A stretch of DNA of 64,000 nucleotides, from contig NZ_BAJY01000001.1 in the NCBI RefSeq assembly GCF_000613945.1, positions 62,001 to 126,000 of the forward strand. The letters run 5' to 3'. Both the position numbers and the translations under genes were made by a program. The notes beneath the pieces are model-generated. The model searched no databases, was not told the DNA's origin, and worked only from the letters and a program-made list of their open reading frames with translations. Numbering within the stretch: position 1 is the stretch's first letter; every line of letters starts with the position of its first letter. Of the stretch, positions 1 to 7,927 are shown piece by piece. The stretch comes from Prevotella falsenii DSM 22864 = JCM 15124. GTDB taxonomy: Bacteria > Bacteroidota > Bacteroidia > Bacteroidales > Bacteroidaceae.

Positions 1-50
1 ATATGGTTGGCGAAGACATTACAATAGCTTTGAAAACAGCTTTACAATAA
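1..50 (+). CDS. 3' end of an upstream gene, possibly OmpH/Skp-like
   Basis: An open frame runs in from the window edge and stops with TAA at 48-50, four bases before murI. Its visible end reads MVGEDITIALKTALQ. This resembles the C-terminal tail of OmpH/Skp-type periplasmic chaperones, which often lie just upstream of murI in Bacteroidota. The identification rests on position and a short tail only, so it is tentative. Confidence 0.4.
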   Translation, partial: MVGEDITIALKTALQ

Positions 51-54
51 GCCT

Positions 55-897
55 ATGAACAAATTGCCTCCACAAGCAGCAGGTCCGATAGGTGTCTTCG
101 ACTCGGGATATGGCGGACTCACCATTCTGAAAGCCATTCGCGAACTGTTGCCACAATACGATTACGTTTATCTTGGCGACAATGCGCGTGCCCCGTATGG
201 CTCTCGTTCGTTCGACGTAGTTTACCAATTCACGCGCCAAGCCGTGCTGAAACTCTTCGATATGGGCTGCCAATTGGTGATACTCGGTTGCAACACGGCA
301 TCGGCAAAAGCCCTTCGCAGCATTCAGAAAAACGACCTGCCCGACATAGACCCACGTCGTCGTGTGCTGGGAGTTATACGTCCTACTGCTGAAATTGCCG
401 GCAAACTGACCGAAACCAAACACATCGGCATTTTGGCTACGCCGGGAACGATAAAAAGCGAAAGCTACAATATGGAGATAAACAAGCTATGGCCCGACCT
501 GAGTGTTACGGGGGTGGCTTGTCCGCTATGGGTGCCCATCGTTGAAAACAACGAGGCGGAAGGTGCAGGTGCCGACTATTTCGTGAAGAAACGCATCGAC
601 CACATCTTGTGGTTAGACCCCGACATCGACACACTTATATTGGGTTGCACCCACTACCCCATTCTTATGCCGAAGATAAAACAATACGTTCCCGACGGCA
701 TACAAATCGTATCGCAAGGCGAATATGTTGCCGACAGTCTGAAAGACTATCTTGCCCGCCACACCGAAATGGACGAACTTTGCACGAAAGGTGGTACGGT
801 GAGCTACTATACCACCGAGAACGCCGACAAGTTTAAAGAGACTGCACGCATTTTCTGGGCAGAAAACATGAACGTAAAGCACATAGATTTAGAGTGA
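55..897 (+). CDS. murI: Glutamate racemase
   Basis: Cytoplasmic enzyme interconverting L- and D-glutamate, supplying D-Glu for peptidoglycan. The 280-aa product has the family start FDSGYGG (residues 15-21) and both catalytic cysteine motifs, GCNTASA (Cys79) and ILGCTHYP (Cys198). Length is normal for the family. The ATG at 55 follows the upstream stop by four bases, suggesting the two genes are co-transcribed. A strong hairpin overlaps the stop codon and ends the unit. Identification is secure. Confidence 0.97.
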   Translation: MNKLPPQAAGPIGVFDSGYGGLTILKAIRELLPQYDYVYLGDNARAPYGSRSFDVVYQFTRQAVLKLFDMGCQLVILGCNTASAKALRSIQKNDLPDIDPRRRVLGVIRPTAEIAGKLTETKHIGILATPGTIKSESYNMEINKLWPDLSVTGVACPLWVPIVENNEAEGAGADYFVKKRIDHILWLDPDIDTLILGCTHYPILMPKIKQYVPDGIQIVSQGEYVADSLKDYLARHTEMDELCTKGGTVSYYTTENADKFKETARIFWAENMNVKHIDLE

Positions 898-925
898 TAG
901 CCGGTATTTAGCTATCACTTTTTTT
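893..925 (+). terminator. Intrinsic terminator after murI
   Basis: AGTGATAGC (893-901) pairs perfectly with GCTATCACT (911-919) and is followed at once by a run of T. The left arm includes the murI stop codon. Confidence 0.85.
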
Positions 926-1009
926 ATGTCGCTGAAACAGAAAACAACAAAATACAGATTTCTCCGACAGTCTTTTCAAAGAGCCGTTATTGTTGTTCCC
1001 TCATACTTA

Positions 1010-1205
1010 AACCCCAATCTGTCGTTAGGACGCATCTGCTTAGATTTGTTACTACCGTCATGCTTCCTTACCGCTTTCGTCCGCTTGCCGCCATCTGCGC
1101 AGCCATTCCATCTCGCCGTAGCCCGCTACGCATTCGATGAAATGTCGGCACAGCTGCTCAACAATCGAACAAAACCGGTCAAGGACGCTAACGACGATTG
1201 GGGTT
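1010..1205 (+). repeat. 197-bp inverted-repeat element, copy 1
   Basis: A 196-bp element beginning AACCCCAATC and ending GATTGGGGTT, so the ends are inverted repeats that stay similar for about 25 bp. The interior has further nested inverted repeats around the CGTAGC/GCTACG core, so the whole unit could fold back on itself. Near-identical copies lie at 58199-58395 (same strand) and 61642-61838 (opposite strand). There is no transposase, so it behaves like a MITE or a structured extragenic repeat. It occupies much of the gene-free stretch 926-1617. Confidence 0.8.
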
Positions 1206-1227
1206 AAAATACGGCAAAATCTCTTAT

Positions 1228-1445
1228 TTGATAAGCAGGAAAAAGGCGGGAATTTTGTAAATATTTTTCGGAAGCATATCTATTTCATAACTATCTTGCT
1301 GTCAGCGTATTACAAAACCTATTGTTTTGCATTGCAAAAGCGGCTGTTTTGCACGGTAAAACCGTAGGTTTTGCATCGCAAAACCTACGCTTTCGCAACG
1401 TCAAAGTGCAGTTATCACTTTTTAACAGAATAATGTTTACAAAAT
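1228..1445 (-). repeat. 22-nt-core dispersed element, copy A
   Basis: Member of the dispersed intergenic family. The core is four 22-nt units at 1309-1330, 1331-1352, 1353-1374 and 1375-1396. Each is built as AAAAC-word-GTTTT with alternating words. It has the conserved flanks seen in other copies (AGTGATATAATCGC-like side at about 1400-1445, AAATATTTTTCG-like side at about 1258). Short open frames here are by-products of the repeat and are not called as genes. Confidence 0.8.
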
Positions 1446-1548
1446 CAAAGCTGTTTTCTGCCCCTTCCGAAAGCAAGAAAAACAAAATCGTTTCCCCCGA
1501 TAGCCTTCTACCGGACCGCCATAAAAACAATAGAAAGAATACACAATG

Positions 1549-1590
1549 AACCTACTTTGTGCGTACAGCTGCGCAGGCACAAAGTAGGTT
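1549..1590 (-). terminator. Hairpin downstream of argR
   Basis: AACCTACTTTGTGC (1549-1562) pairs perfectly over 14 bp with 1577-1590. It lies 28 bases past the argR stop. On the minus strand the stem is followed by a moderately T-rich stretch, so termination of argR is plausible. Confidence 0.65.
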
Positions 1591-1617
1591 TGTTGGTTTC
1601 GGATAACCGTTTTTACA

Positions 1618-2097
1618 CTATTCCGCAATCTCCGGAATAACATAAGAGAGCGATTTCAGCACATCTTCGTGCGAACAACCCTCCTTGAAAACAATAAAAA
1701 TGGTATCGTCGCCCGCTATTGTTCCCAATACTTCGGGCAAATCGCTGTTGTCCAAGTTGTAGGCAATGGCACTGGCATAGCCCGGACGCGTCTTCATAAT
1801 AGCCATCTGCCCGGAGAACTGAATGGAAAGATAGCCGCTGTGGCGAAGCATTTCCGAGGCTATTCGTGGTGTTGAAACACGTTTATACATTGAGTCGTTA
1901 GGCAGCACATAAACATATTTTCCACCCATAGAGGCAGCTTTTGCCACCTTCAACTGCTTGAGGTCGCGACTCAATGTAGCCTGTGTCAGCTTAAAGCCTT
2001 CCTTCTCCAGTGCCTTGATAACTTCTTCTTGAGAACTCAGCTCCATACTTGAGATGAGCATCTTTATCGTTTCTAATCTTTTGGTTTTTACTTTCAT
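1618..2097 (-). CDS. argR: Arginine repressor ArgR
   Basis: Transcriptional regulator of arginine biosynthesis and catabolism that forms hexamers in the presence of L-arginine. The 159-aa protein has the winged-helix N-terminus including SSQEEVIKAL and TQATLSRDLKQLKV (about residues 20-50). The C-terminal oligomerisation and arginine-binding part contains TIAGDDTIFIV (about residues 126-136). Length and order are normal. The gene stands alone, with no arg biosynthesis gene beside it in this window. A possible ARG box lies 27 bases upstream of the start, consistent with autoregulation. Confidence 0.95.
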   Translation of the reverse strand: MKVKTKRLETIKMLISSMELSSQEEVIKALEKEGFKLTQATLSRDLKQLKVAKAASMGGKYVYVLPNDSMYKRVSTPRIASEMLRHSGYLSIQFSGQMAIMKTRPGYASAIAYNLDNSDLPEVLGTIAGDDTIFIVFKEGCSHEDVLKSLSYVIPEIAE

Positions 2098-2123
2098 ACT
2101 ACAGAATATCTATGCGTTATCTA

Positions 2124-2141
2124 TATGCAAAAATATTCAAT
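2124..2141. promoter_or_regulatory. Candidate ARG box upstream of argR
   Basis: TATGCAAAAATATTCAAT matches the general ArgR box pattern TNTGAATWWWWATTCANA at most informative positions, with mismatches at positions 5, 7 and 18. It sits just upstream of the argR start. This is a pattern match only. Confidence 0.35.
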
Positions 2142-2395
2142 ATTTTCCAATTATGCAAGAGTTATTTCAAAAAAGATTACTTTTTATACATTTTTATCGC
2201 TTTGCAGCACTTTAATTCCTATTATTCTTTCAATCTCCACGAGCAGCTCCGATGCTTTTGCTGCTGTAGTCTTGTATGCTACCCGAATGAAAGCCATTGT
2301 CTGATATTGCCCTTATATATAATAAGGTGTAAAGCTACTGAGAAGTAAAAAAGAAAGAAAAATATCGCTATTTTGCAAAAAAAGTTGCTCTAAAA

Positions 2396-2427
2396 TTTGG
2401 AGGTTATCGAATTAATACATACTTTTG
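2396..2427 (+). promoter_or_regulatory. Promoter of the YtrA-type ABC operon
   Basis: Bacteroidota-type promoter: -33 TTTG at 2396-2399 and -7 TACTTTTG at 2420-2427, separated by 20 bases. It lies 61 bases before the ATPase gene. The operator-like palindrome at 2431-2450 follows directly. The rest of the gap 2142-2395 shows nothing clear. Confidence 0.8.
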
Positions 2428-2430
2428 CAG

Positions 2431-2450
2431 TGTACTACATAAGTAATACA
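2431..2450. promoter_or_regulatory. Palindromic operator, likely for the GntR regulator
   Basis: A 20-bp near-perfect palindrome with half-site TGTAYTAC: TGTACTAC at 2431-2438 against GTAATACA at 2443-2450. It starts three bases after the -7 box, so it covers the expected transcription start. The operon encodes a YtrA-type GntR repressor, the obvious candidate ligand. Binding is inferred. Confidence 0.65.
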
Positions 2451-2488
2451 GTATAACGAAACATGATAATTAAAACAAAAATACAACT

Positions 2489-3316
2489 ATGATTGAAATT
2501 AAGAACTTAGTATTCAACTATCCCGGAAACAAGAGAAAGGTGTTCGACGGATTGAATTTAACGCTCAGAGAAAACCATATTTATGGTCTTTTGGGCAAGA
2601 ACGGTATGGGTAAAAGCACTTTGCTTTACTTAATATCAGGTTTGTTGCGCCCGAAGAGCGGAGAGGTTAGCATCGACGGAATGGAAACAAAGAATCGCCG
2701 TCCGGAAATGCTTCGCGAGATATATGTAGTGCCAGAAGAATATAATCTTCCAAATCTCACGCTGGAGCAGTATGTGAAAATCCATCAGGACTTTTACCCT
2801 CGCTTCAGCGATGAGATTTTAAAGAAGTGTCTGCAAGACTTTGAAATGCAGTCGGACGTAAACTTCAAGCACCTGTCAATGGGTCAGAAGAAGAAGATTT
2901 ATATGAGTTTTGCCGTGGCTTCTTGCTGCCAACTCCTTTTAATGGACGAACCTACAAACGGGCTTGATATTCCTTCAAAGGCACTTTTCCGCAAGGTGAT
3001 AGCCGGAAACCTGCCTGCCGACTCGTCGCTCATTATCTCTACGCACCAAGTGCACGATGTTGAGCAGTTGCTCGACCATGTTTTCATTCTCAATAACTCG
3101 GAGATGATAATCAACGCATCGGTAGAAGAGATTGCAAAACAGTACGAATTTACTTACCGCAACGCCAACGAAATGGACGAAAACGTGCTTTACGCCGAAC
3201 CATCGCTGCAAGGCAACGCCGTAATTGCACGCAGAAAGGCAGACAGCCCCGAAACTACAATCAACTTGGAATTGCTCTTCAATGCAGCAACATTAGGTAA
3301 ACTAAACAATCAATAA
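2489..3316 (+). CDS. ABC transporter ATP-binding protein (YtrB-like)
   Basis: Cytoplasmic ATPase of an ABC exporter or envelope-stress transporter. The 275-aa product has Walker A GKNGMGKST (36-44), a signature-like LSMGQ (129-133) and Walker B LLLMDEP (149-155), followed by TNGLD and a switch His in STHQVHD. The C-terminal 60 residues extend beyond the core domain without a recognised motif. It is the first gene of a four-gene operon with a GIN-domain lipoprotein, a six-helix permease and a short GntR regulator, which is the arrangement of YtrA-regulated systems. The substrate cannot be read from sequence. Confidence 0.9.
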   Translation: MIEIKNLVFNYPGNKRKVFDGLNLTLRENHIYGLLGKNGMGKSTLLYLISGLLRPKSGEVSIDGMETKNRRPEMLREIYVVPEEYNLPNLTLEQYVKIHQDFYPRFSDEILKKCLQDFEMQSDVNFKHLSMGQKKKIYMSFAVASCCQLLLMDEPTNGLDIPSKALFRKVIAGNLPADSSLIISTHQVHDVEQLLDHVFILNNSEMIINASVEEIAKQYEFTYRNANEMDENVLYAEPSLQGNAVIARRKADSPETTINLELLFNAATLGKLNNQ

Positions 3317-3328
3317 GGAGGAAAAGAC

Positions 3329-4063
3329 ATGAAAAAGATATTTGGTTTTACATTCAACGTATGCCTTTCAATATTGGTTTTCGCACTGTTGTTCACATCG
3401 TGCATACGCAAGAAAAGAGATATGGGTAAGGTAATAACAAAGGAAATAAAGGTTACGCCCTTCCAAGACCTTCGGTTGTTTGGCAACTCAACGGTGAACA
3501 TCATTCCCGGCGACATATTTAAAGTAGTGGTAAAAGGCAAGGAAAAGTTGGTTGCTAACGTAAGTGCAAAAGTTGAGAACGGCGTACTGACAGTATCTGA
3601 TACAAGGGAACTCTTCTCTAATAACAACGAATTAAACTTCGGAAGATTTACAAGAGAAGACTTCGTTACCGACATTTACATCACAATGCCTGCCTTGCGC
3701 AACATCTACCAAGAAGGGAATTCATATATAAACATCGACAAAGCGATGCAAGGAGACAGCATAAACATCGAGACACTTGGCAACGCCAGTCTTGACATCG
3801 CAGGACTTACAGCGAAAAGTCTAAAGATGGATATTCAAGGAAATGCCGATGTAGACTTGTCACACCTAACCGTAGACCTCACGAATGTGGATGTTTTGGG
3901 CAATGCGTCAATGGATTTAATGTTCGATTTAGGCGGCGATGTGAACTTAGGAGTACAAGGCAACGGTTCGGTAACGCTCACCGGTGTAACCCGCAACAAG
4001 CCTGTTTACAGTATGCAGGGCAATGGAAGTGTAGACGACCGTACCACTCGTGCACAGAAGTAA
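3329..4063 (+). CDS. Lipoprotein with head GIN domain (DUF2807)
   Basis: A 244-aa predicted lipoprotein: hydrophobic signal followed by LLFTSC, so Cys24 would be the lipidated residue. The body shows the beta-rich pattern of the head GIN domain, with repeated strands around LGNASLDIAG, VLGNASMDLM and VQGNGSVTLTG (about residues 150-220), suggesting a beta-helix. The domain is common in Bacteroidota surface proteins of unknown role, and some members are called putative adhesins. The gene lies 12 bases after the ATPase and before the permease, so it is probably made with the transporter. The molecular function is unknown. Confidence 0.8.
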   Translation: MKKIFGFTFNVCLSILVFALLFTSCIRKKRDMGKVITKEIKVTPFQDLRLFGNSTVNIIPGDIFKVVVKGKEKLVANVSAKVENGVLTVSDTRELFSNNNELNFGRFTREDFVTDIYITMPALRNIYQEGNSYINIDKAMQGDSINIETLGNASLDIAGLTAKSLKMDIQGNADVDLSHLTVDLTNVDVLGNASMDLMFDLGGDVNLGVQGNGSVTLTGVTRNKPVYSMQGNGSVDDRTTRAQK

Positions 4064-4105
4064 TAAAGTAAAGAACTTGTAAAACAATAGAAATAAAACT
4101 GCAAT

Positions 4106-4942
4106 ATGGAAAATTTCAATATACAACGATTTGGCAATGTTTGCTCAAGACTCGTAATGATAAGAAAACAAGAATACCTCAGAACATTCTTGGAGCTGAT
4201 GTTAGTTTTCACTTTCTTAAGTGTATTTGCTTGTAACCCTTTCAAATTAGAAGCCCTTAGCAATGAAGCTTATCAGCTTGCATTCCTCAACATATCAGGT
4301 CTTTTTGGCATTATATCAGTTATATATATAGTTCTTGGTGGCTCAATGATTATCAGCGACTTGAAGACAAAGCAACAAAAGATAGACGAACTTCTATTGC
4401 CGGCTAGCAATCTTGAGAAGTTTGTAGCACGTGCAATAGGTTCTACGCTTCTTGTGGTAGTAATTTTGGTTGTTGCTTTCTTTGTAGCCGACCTCCTGCA
4501 AATGCTCATCAACATGTTGTTGCACAAGGGAACGTTTGCTTCAATGACTGTCATGGCAAAGGATACAATAATGAAAACCAGAAACTTTGATATTACACCA
4601 TATATGGGAGAGAGTGGCATGTCCATATCAATGACAATGACATTACTTATCTTAACTCCCAACGCCTTCTACATCTTGGGCGGTATGCTGTTCAGAAAGT
4701 CGGCTTGGCTGAAGACCTCCTTAGCACTCGTCCTCCTTTCAATCATCGTTTTCAGCTTATTTGTTGGCTATGGTTACCTCGTTTACAAGTACACCGACTA
4801 CGTGGTATATATCCCTGAATGGATATCAAACAAATGGTTTTCTTTAATTTTCAACATCGTTCAAATAGTGGTTTGCTACTATTTTGCTTACCGCATCTAC
4901 TGCAGACTGCAAGCCATAAATACTCGCTGGTTGAATATTTAA
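4106..4942 (+). CDS. ABC transporter permease-like membrane protein
   Basis: A 278-aa integral membrane protein with about six hydrophobic segments, near residues 28-48, 68-88, 115-140, 180-198, 205-228 and 246-264. The cytoplasmic loop DLKTKQQKIDELLLPASNLEKF resembles the loop of ABC-2-type permeases. It follows the ATPase and lipoprotein and precedes the GntR regulator. It is the natural membrane partner of the ATPase. There is no substrate-specific motif. Confidence 0.75.
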   Translation: MENFNIQRFGNVCSRLVMIRKQEYLRTFLELMLVFTFLSVFACNPFKLEALSNEAYQLAFLNISGLFGIISVIYIVLGGSMIISDLKTKQQKIDELLLPASNLEKFVARAIGSTLLVVVILVVAFFVADLLQMLINMLLHKGTFASMTVMAKDTIMKTRNFDITPYMGESGMSISMTMTLLILTPNAFYILGGMLFRKSAWLKTSLALVLLSIIVFSLFVGYGYLVYKYTDYVVYIPEWISNKWFSLIFNIVQIVVCYYFAYRIYCRLQAINTRWLNI

Positions 4943-5020
4943 ACAGTTATTGCTTGTGGATAGGGCTGTTCGCAGCCCTCCACAATCTCCCCTCTCAACT
5001 TTAAAAGAAAGGATTTAATT

Positions 5021-5383
5021 ATGAATTTCAATAATAACAAGGCTATATACGAGCAGATGGCAGACCGCCTATGCGACGAGATAATTGCCGAAAACTACAA
5101 GGCAGACGACCGAATACCCTCGGTTAGGGAATACTCCGTCATGCTGGAGGTAAACACCAACACCGCCGTAAAGGCTTACGAACTACTCGCCCGCGATGCA
5201 ATAATCTACAACAAGCGAGGATTAGGCTACTTCGTGTCGCCCAACGCACGCACGCAGATACTGACGCAACGCAAAAACGAGTTTATGAACGAGATGCTGC
5301 CGGAGGTTTTCCGACAGATGAAACTGCTCCAAATCGATATAAAGGACATCGAAAAGATGTGGAACGAAACGCACACTTCGTAA
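5021..5383 (+). CDS. GntR family transcriptional regulator, YtrA subfamily
   Basis: A 120-aa regulator: the winged-helix domain fills residues 1-75 (YEQMADRLCDEII, DDRIPSVREYSVMLEVNTNTAVKAYELL) and a short helical tail follows. This lack of a large effector domain defines the YtrA subfamily, in which members usually repress their own ABC transporter operon. Here the regulator is the last gene of the operon, not the first. The palindrome next to the operon promoter is the likely target. Three TGACGTCA palindromes follow the gene at exact 22-base spacing. Confidence 0.9.
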   Translation: MNFNNNKAIYEQMADRLCDEIIAENYKADDRIPSVREYSVMLEVNTNTAVKAYELLARDAIIYNKRGLGYFVSPNARTQILTQRKNEFMNEMLPEVFRQMKLLQIDIKDIEKMWNETHTS

Positions 5384-5389
5384 CATAAA

Positions 5390-5455
5390 ACAGAATATGA
5401 CGTCATTTTCTACAAAATATGACGTCATATTTGCTGAAATATGACGTCATATTTA
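5390..5455. repeat. Three-unit 22-nt array with TGACGTCA palindromes
   Basis: The palindrome TGACGTCA occurs at 5398-5405, 5420-5427 and 5442-5449, exactly 22 bases apart. The surrounding bases are also repeated (aaATATGACGTCATATTT). The array lies between the GntR gene and pepO. It could be an operator array, since the spacing is two helical turns, or one more 22-nt repeat array of the kind seen elsewhere in the window. Confidence 0.85.
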
Positions 5456-5576
5456 CAAAGACCACATAAACAAACAAGCATATCGTACTTTAGCATTGAA
5501 AAACTTGCTACATATAAAAAATATTTATAATATTGCACTCCAATTGAAATATCACAATAAAAATAACAAGCAAAAC

Positions 5577-7601
5577 ATGAAAAAGAGAACATTAATAGCA
5601 GCCTGCCTGCTGGCAGGAATGTCTGTAAATGCACAAAACTTCTCATCAGGTATTGACAAGAAAAACATGAACCTGAACGTGAAACCCGGCACCGACTTCT
5701 ACCAATATGCAGCCGGAGGTTGGCTAAAGAGCCACCCACTGGACGCCGAACACACCAGCAACGGTGCCTTTGTAGACCTTTTCGAAGAGAACCAAAAGCG
5801 CATTCAAGAGCTTATCTTAGAATACGCAGGCAAGCCGCAACAGAAAGGCACGCTCGGACAGAAGCTCGGAAGCCTCTACAACATGATGATGGACAGCGTA
5901 CGCTTGAACCGTGAAGGCTGGGCACCGCTGAAACCGACACTCGCTCGCATTGCTGCCATCAAGAACAACAAAGAATATCAGGTTGTAACAGCACAGCTCG
6001 ACCGCCGTGGCGAAAACACAATGATGTTCGGAGTAGGCGTAGGTGCCGACATGCGCAACGCATCTATGAACATCGTTTCCATCGGTCAGGGAGGCTTAGG
6101 TATGGGTACTCGCGACTACTACTTGAACGACGACCCACAAACCGTAAAGGTTCGCGAAGCCTACAAAACCTATATGAAGAACCTCTTCAAGATGGTTGGC
6201 AACGACGAAGCTACGGCTGCAAAGAAGGTGGAAGCCATTATGGCAATCGAAACACGCATAGCAAAAGCCAGCTATTCGAACGTTCAGCTCCGCGACATCG
6301 ACAAGAACTACCACAAGATGAGCTACAACGAACTCGTGCTGAACTTCCCCGGCATCGACTGGGGCAACGTTTTCCTCCAGACAGGCTTCCCTCCTTTCGA
6401 TGCAGTAGACGTCGGTCAGCCTGAACCAATACACGAAGTAGAGAAGATACTCGCCGAAACAGCCCTCGACGACCTCAAGGCATACGCCGAAATAAAGGTT
6501 ATCTCAGGTGCATCAAGCCAGCTCAGCGATGCCTTCCGTGCCGAAAGCTTCAAGTACAACAGCGTGTTGAGCGGTGCACAGCAAGACCGTCCACGTTGGA
6601 AGCGTGCAGTAGGCGCAGTGTCAGGTGTGTTCGGCGAAGCTGTCGGAAAGCTCTATGTGGAGAAGTATTTCCCCGAAAGCAGCAAGCAACGTATGATAGA
6701 ACTCGTGAAGAACCTGCAAGAAGCATTGGCACAACGCATTCAGGAAGCAACATGGATGAGCGCAGAAACCAAGGCACAAGCTAAGGACAAGCTCGACAAC
6801 TTCATCGTAAAGATTGGCTATCCCGACAAGTGGCGCGACTACAGCGGGCTGCAAATCGACGAGAAACTCTCGCTCTACGAAAACATGCAGAACGTTAGCG
6901 AGTTCTTCCTCCAAGACGAATTGAACAGAAAAGTGAACAAGCCGGTAGACAAAATGGAATGGGGCATGACGCCACAGACCATCAACGCCTACTACAACCC
7001 TACAACAAACGAAATCTGTTTCCCTGCAGCTATCCTCCAACCTCCGTTCTTCGACCCTGAAGCCGACGATGCTGTGAACTACGGTGGCATCGGTGCAGTA
7101 ATCGGACACGAAATGAGCCACGGATTCGACGACCAAGGTTCACAGTTCGACAAGACCGGTAACCAACGCGATTGGTGGACCGCACAAGACAAGAAGAACT
7201 TCCAAGAACGTTCAAAAGTATTGGTAGACCACTTCGGAAAAGTAGAAGTTGTAAACGGAAAGAAGGTAAACGGCCAACTCACATTAGGCGAAAACATCGG
7301 CGACAACGGTGGTCTGAACGTTGCCTTCCGTGCTTTACAAAACAGCATGAAGAAGAAACCATTGAAGGTATTGGACGGTTTCACACCCGAACAACGCTTC
7401 TTCCTCTCTTGGGCACGTGTATGGGCAGGCAACGCTCGCCCCGAATACTTGGAGTACATCATTACCGTAGACCCACACTCGCCTAACATGGCACGTGTAA
7501 ATGCTGCACTCCCACAAATCGACGCGTGGTACGACGCATTTAAAATCAAGAAGGGCGATAAGCTCTTTATCCCTGCAAAGAAACGCGCACAGATTTGGTA
7601 A
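5577..7601 (+). CDS. pepO: M13 family zinc endopeptidase (PepO/neprilysin-like)
   Basis: Secreted or periplasmic zinc metallo-endopeptidase that cleaves oligopeptides. The start at 5577 was chosen because it gives a clean signal peptide, MKKRTLIAACLLAGMSVNAQ; the frame is open further upstream but that extension is hydrophilic. The mature protein has the M13 N-terminal domain with GTDFYQYAAGGW. The substrate-binding NAYYNPTTNEICFPAAIL precedes the zinc motif HEMSH (511-515), with the third ligand Glu572 in GENIGDNGG. The chain ends in Trp, as is usual in the family. The 674-aa length is normal. A TACTTTAG at about 5483 could be a weak -7 box. Confidence 0.93.
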   Translation: MKKRTLIAACLLAGMSVNAQNFSSGIDKKNMNLNVKPGTDFYQYAAGGWLKSHPLDAEHTSNGAFVDLFEENQKRIQELILEYAGKPQQKGTLGQKLGSLYNMMMDSVRLNREGWAPLKPTLARIAAIKNNKEYQVVTAQLDRRGENTMMFGVGVGADMRNASMNIVSIGQGGLGMGTRDYYLNDDPQTVKVREAYKTYMKNLFKMVGNDEATAAKKVEAIMAIETRIAKASYSNVQLRDIDKNYHKMSYNELVLNFPGIDWGNVFLQTGFPPFDAVDVGQPEPIHEVEKILAETALDDLKAYAEIKVISGASSQLSDAFRAESFKYNSVLSGAQQDRPRWKRAVGAVSGVFGEAVGKLYVEKYFPESSKQRMIELVKNLQEALAQRIQEATWMSAETKAQAKDKLDNFIVKIGYPDKWRDYSGLQIDEKLSLYENMQNVSEFFLQDELNRKVNKPVDKMEWGMTPQTINAYYNPTTNEICFPAAILQPPFFDPEADDAVNYGGIGAVIGHEMSHGFDDQGSQFDKTGNQRDWWTAQDKKNFQERSKVLVDHFGKVEVVNGKKVNGQLTLGENIGDNGGLNVAFRALQNSMKKKPLKVLDGFTPEQRFFLSWARVWAGNARPEYLEYIITVDPHSPNMARVNAALPQIDAWYDAFKIKKGDKLFIPAKKRAQIW

Positions 7602-7658
7602 GCAACACGAAACCCGCAGCAGCAAATCGCTGACAAGCTGCTAAGGCAACATACAAAG

Positions 7659-7696
7659 TCCCTACAAACAGACTCAATGCTGATTGTAGGGATTTT
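7659..7696 (+). terminator. Intrinsic terminator after pepO
   Basis: TCCCTACAA (7659-7667) pairs with TTGTAGGGA (7684-7692), followed by TTTT. It lies 58 bases past the pepO stop. Confidence 0.75.
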
Positions 7697-7778
7697 CTGT
7701 GCACGATAAGAACAAGCACAAATATCCATCAGAAATATCTGTTAAAATATGGAAAAGATGCTCGAAGCAAAACAAACA

Positions 7779-7910
7779 TTTTGGCAGAATAGTTCTGTAC
7801 TGACGGTATAATGACTCTGTACGGTTGGCATAATAGCTCTATACGGTTGGTAGAATGGCTCTGTACGGTTGGTAGAATGGTACTGTAATATTGGTAGAAA
7901 AGCTCTGTAC
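7779..7910. repeat. Six-unit 22-nt tandem array
   Basis: Six imperfect units of exactly 22 bases at 7779, 7801, 7823, 7845, 7867 and 7889, with a partial seventh to about 7922. The best conserved unit reads GGTTGGTAGAATGGCTCTG plus TAC. Units 3 and 4 are the most alike and the outer units have drifted. It is not related in sequence to the dispersed element that begins directly after it. It forms part of the 1-kb gene-free stretch 7602-8606. Confidence 0.9.
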
Positions 7911-7927
7911 TAACGGCACCATCTAAT

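Noticed and set aside
926-1207. 93-codon open frame spanning the first 197-bp element
   Set aside because: The conserved part is confined to the element and the upstream part is not shared with other copies, so it is not called as a gene.
1309-1396. CRISPR array
   Set aside because: Units are contiguous with only a few variable bases, there are no unique spacers of 25-40 nt and no cas genes.
1291-1549. Short open frames in the 22-nt repeats, also at 7934, 13774, 18879, 25749, 28670 and 58020
   Set aside because: They arise because 22-nt units keep frames open by chance. They appear on both strands and end at random in the flanks.
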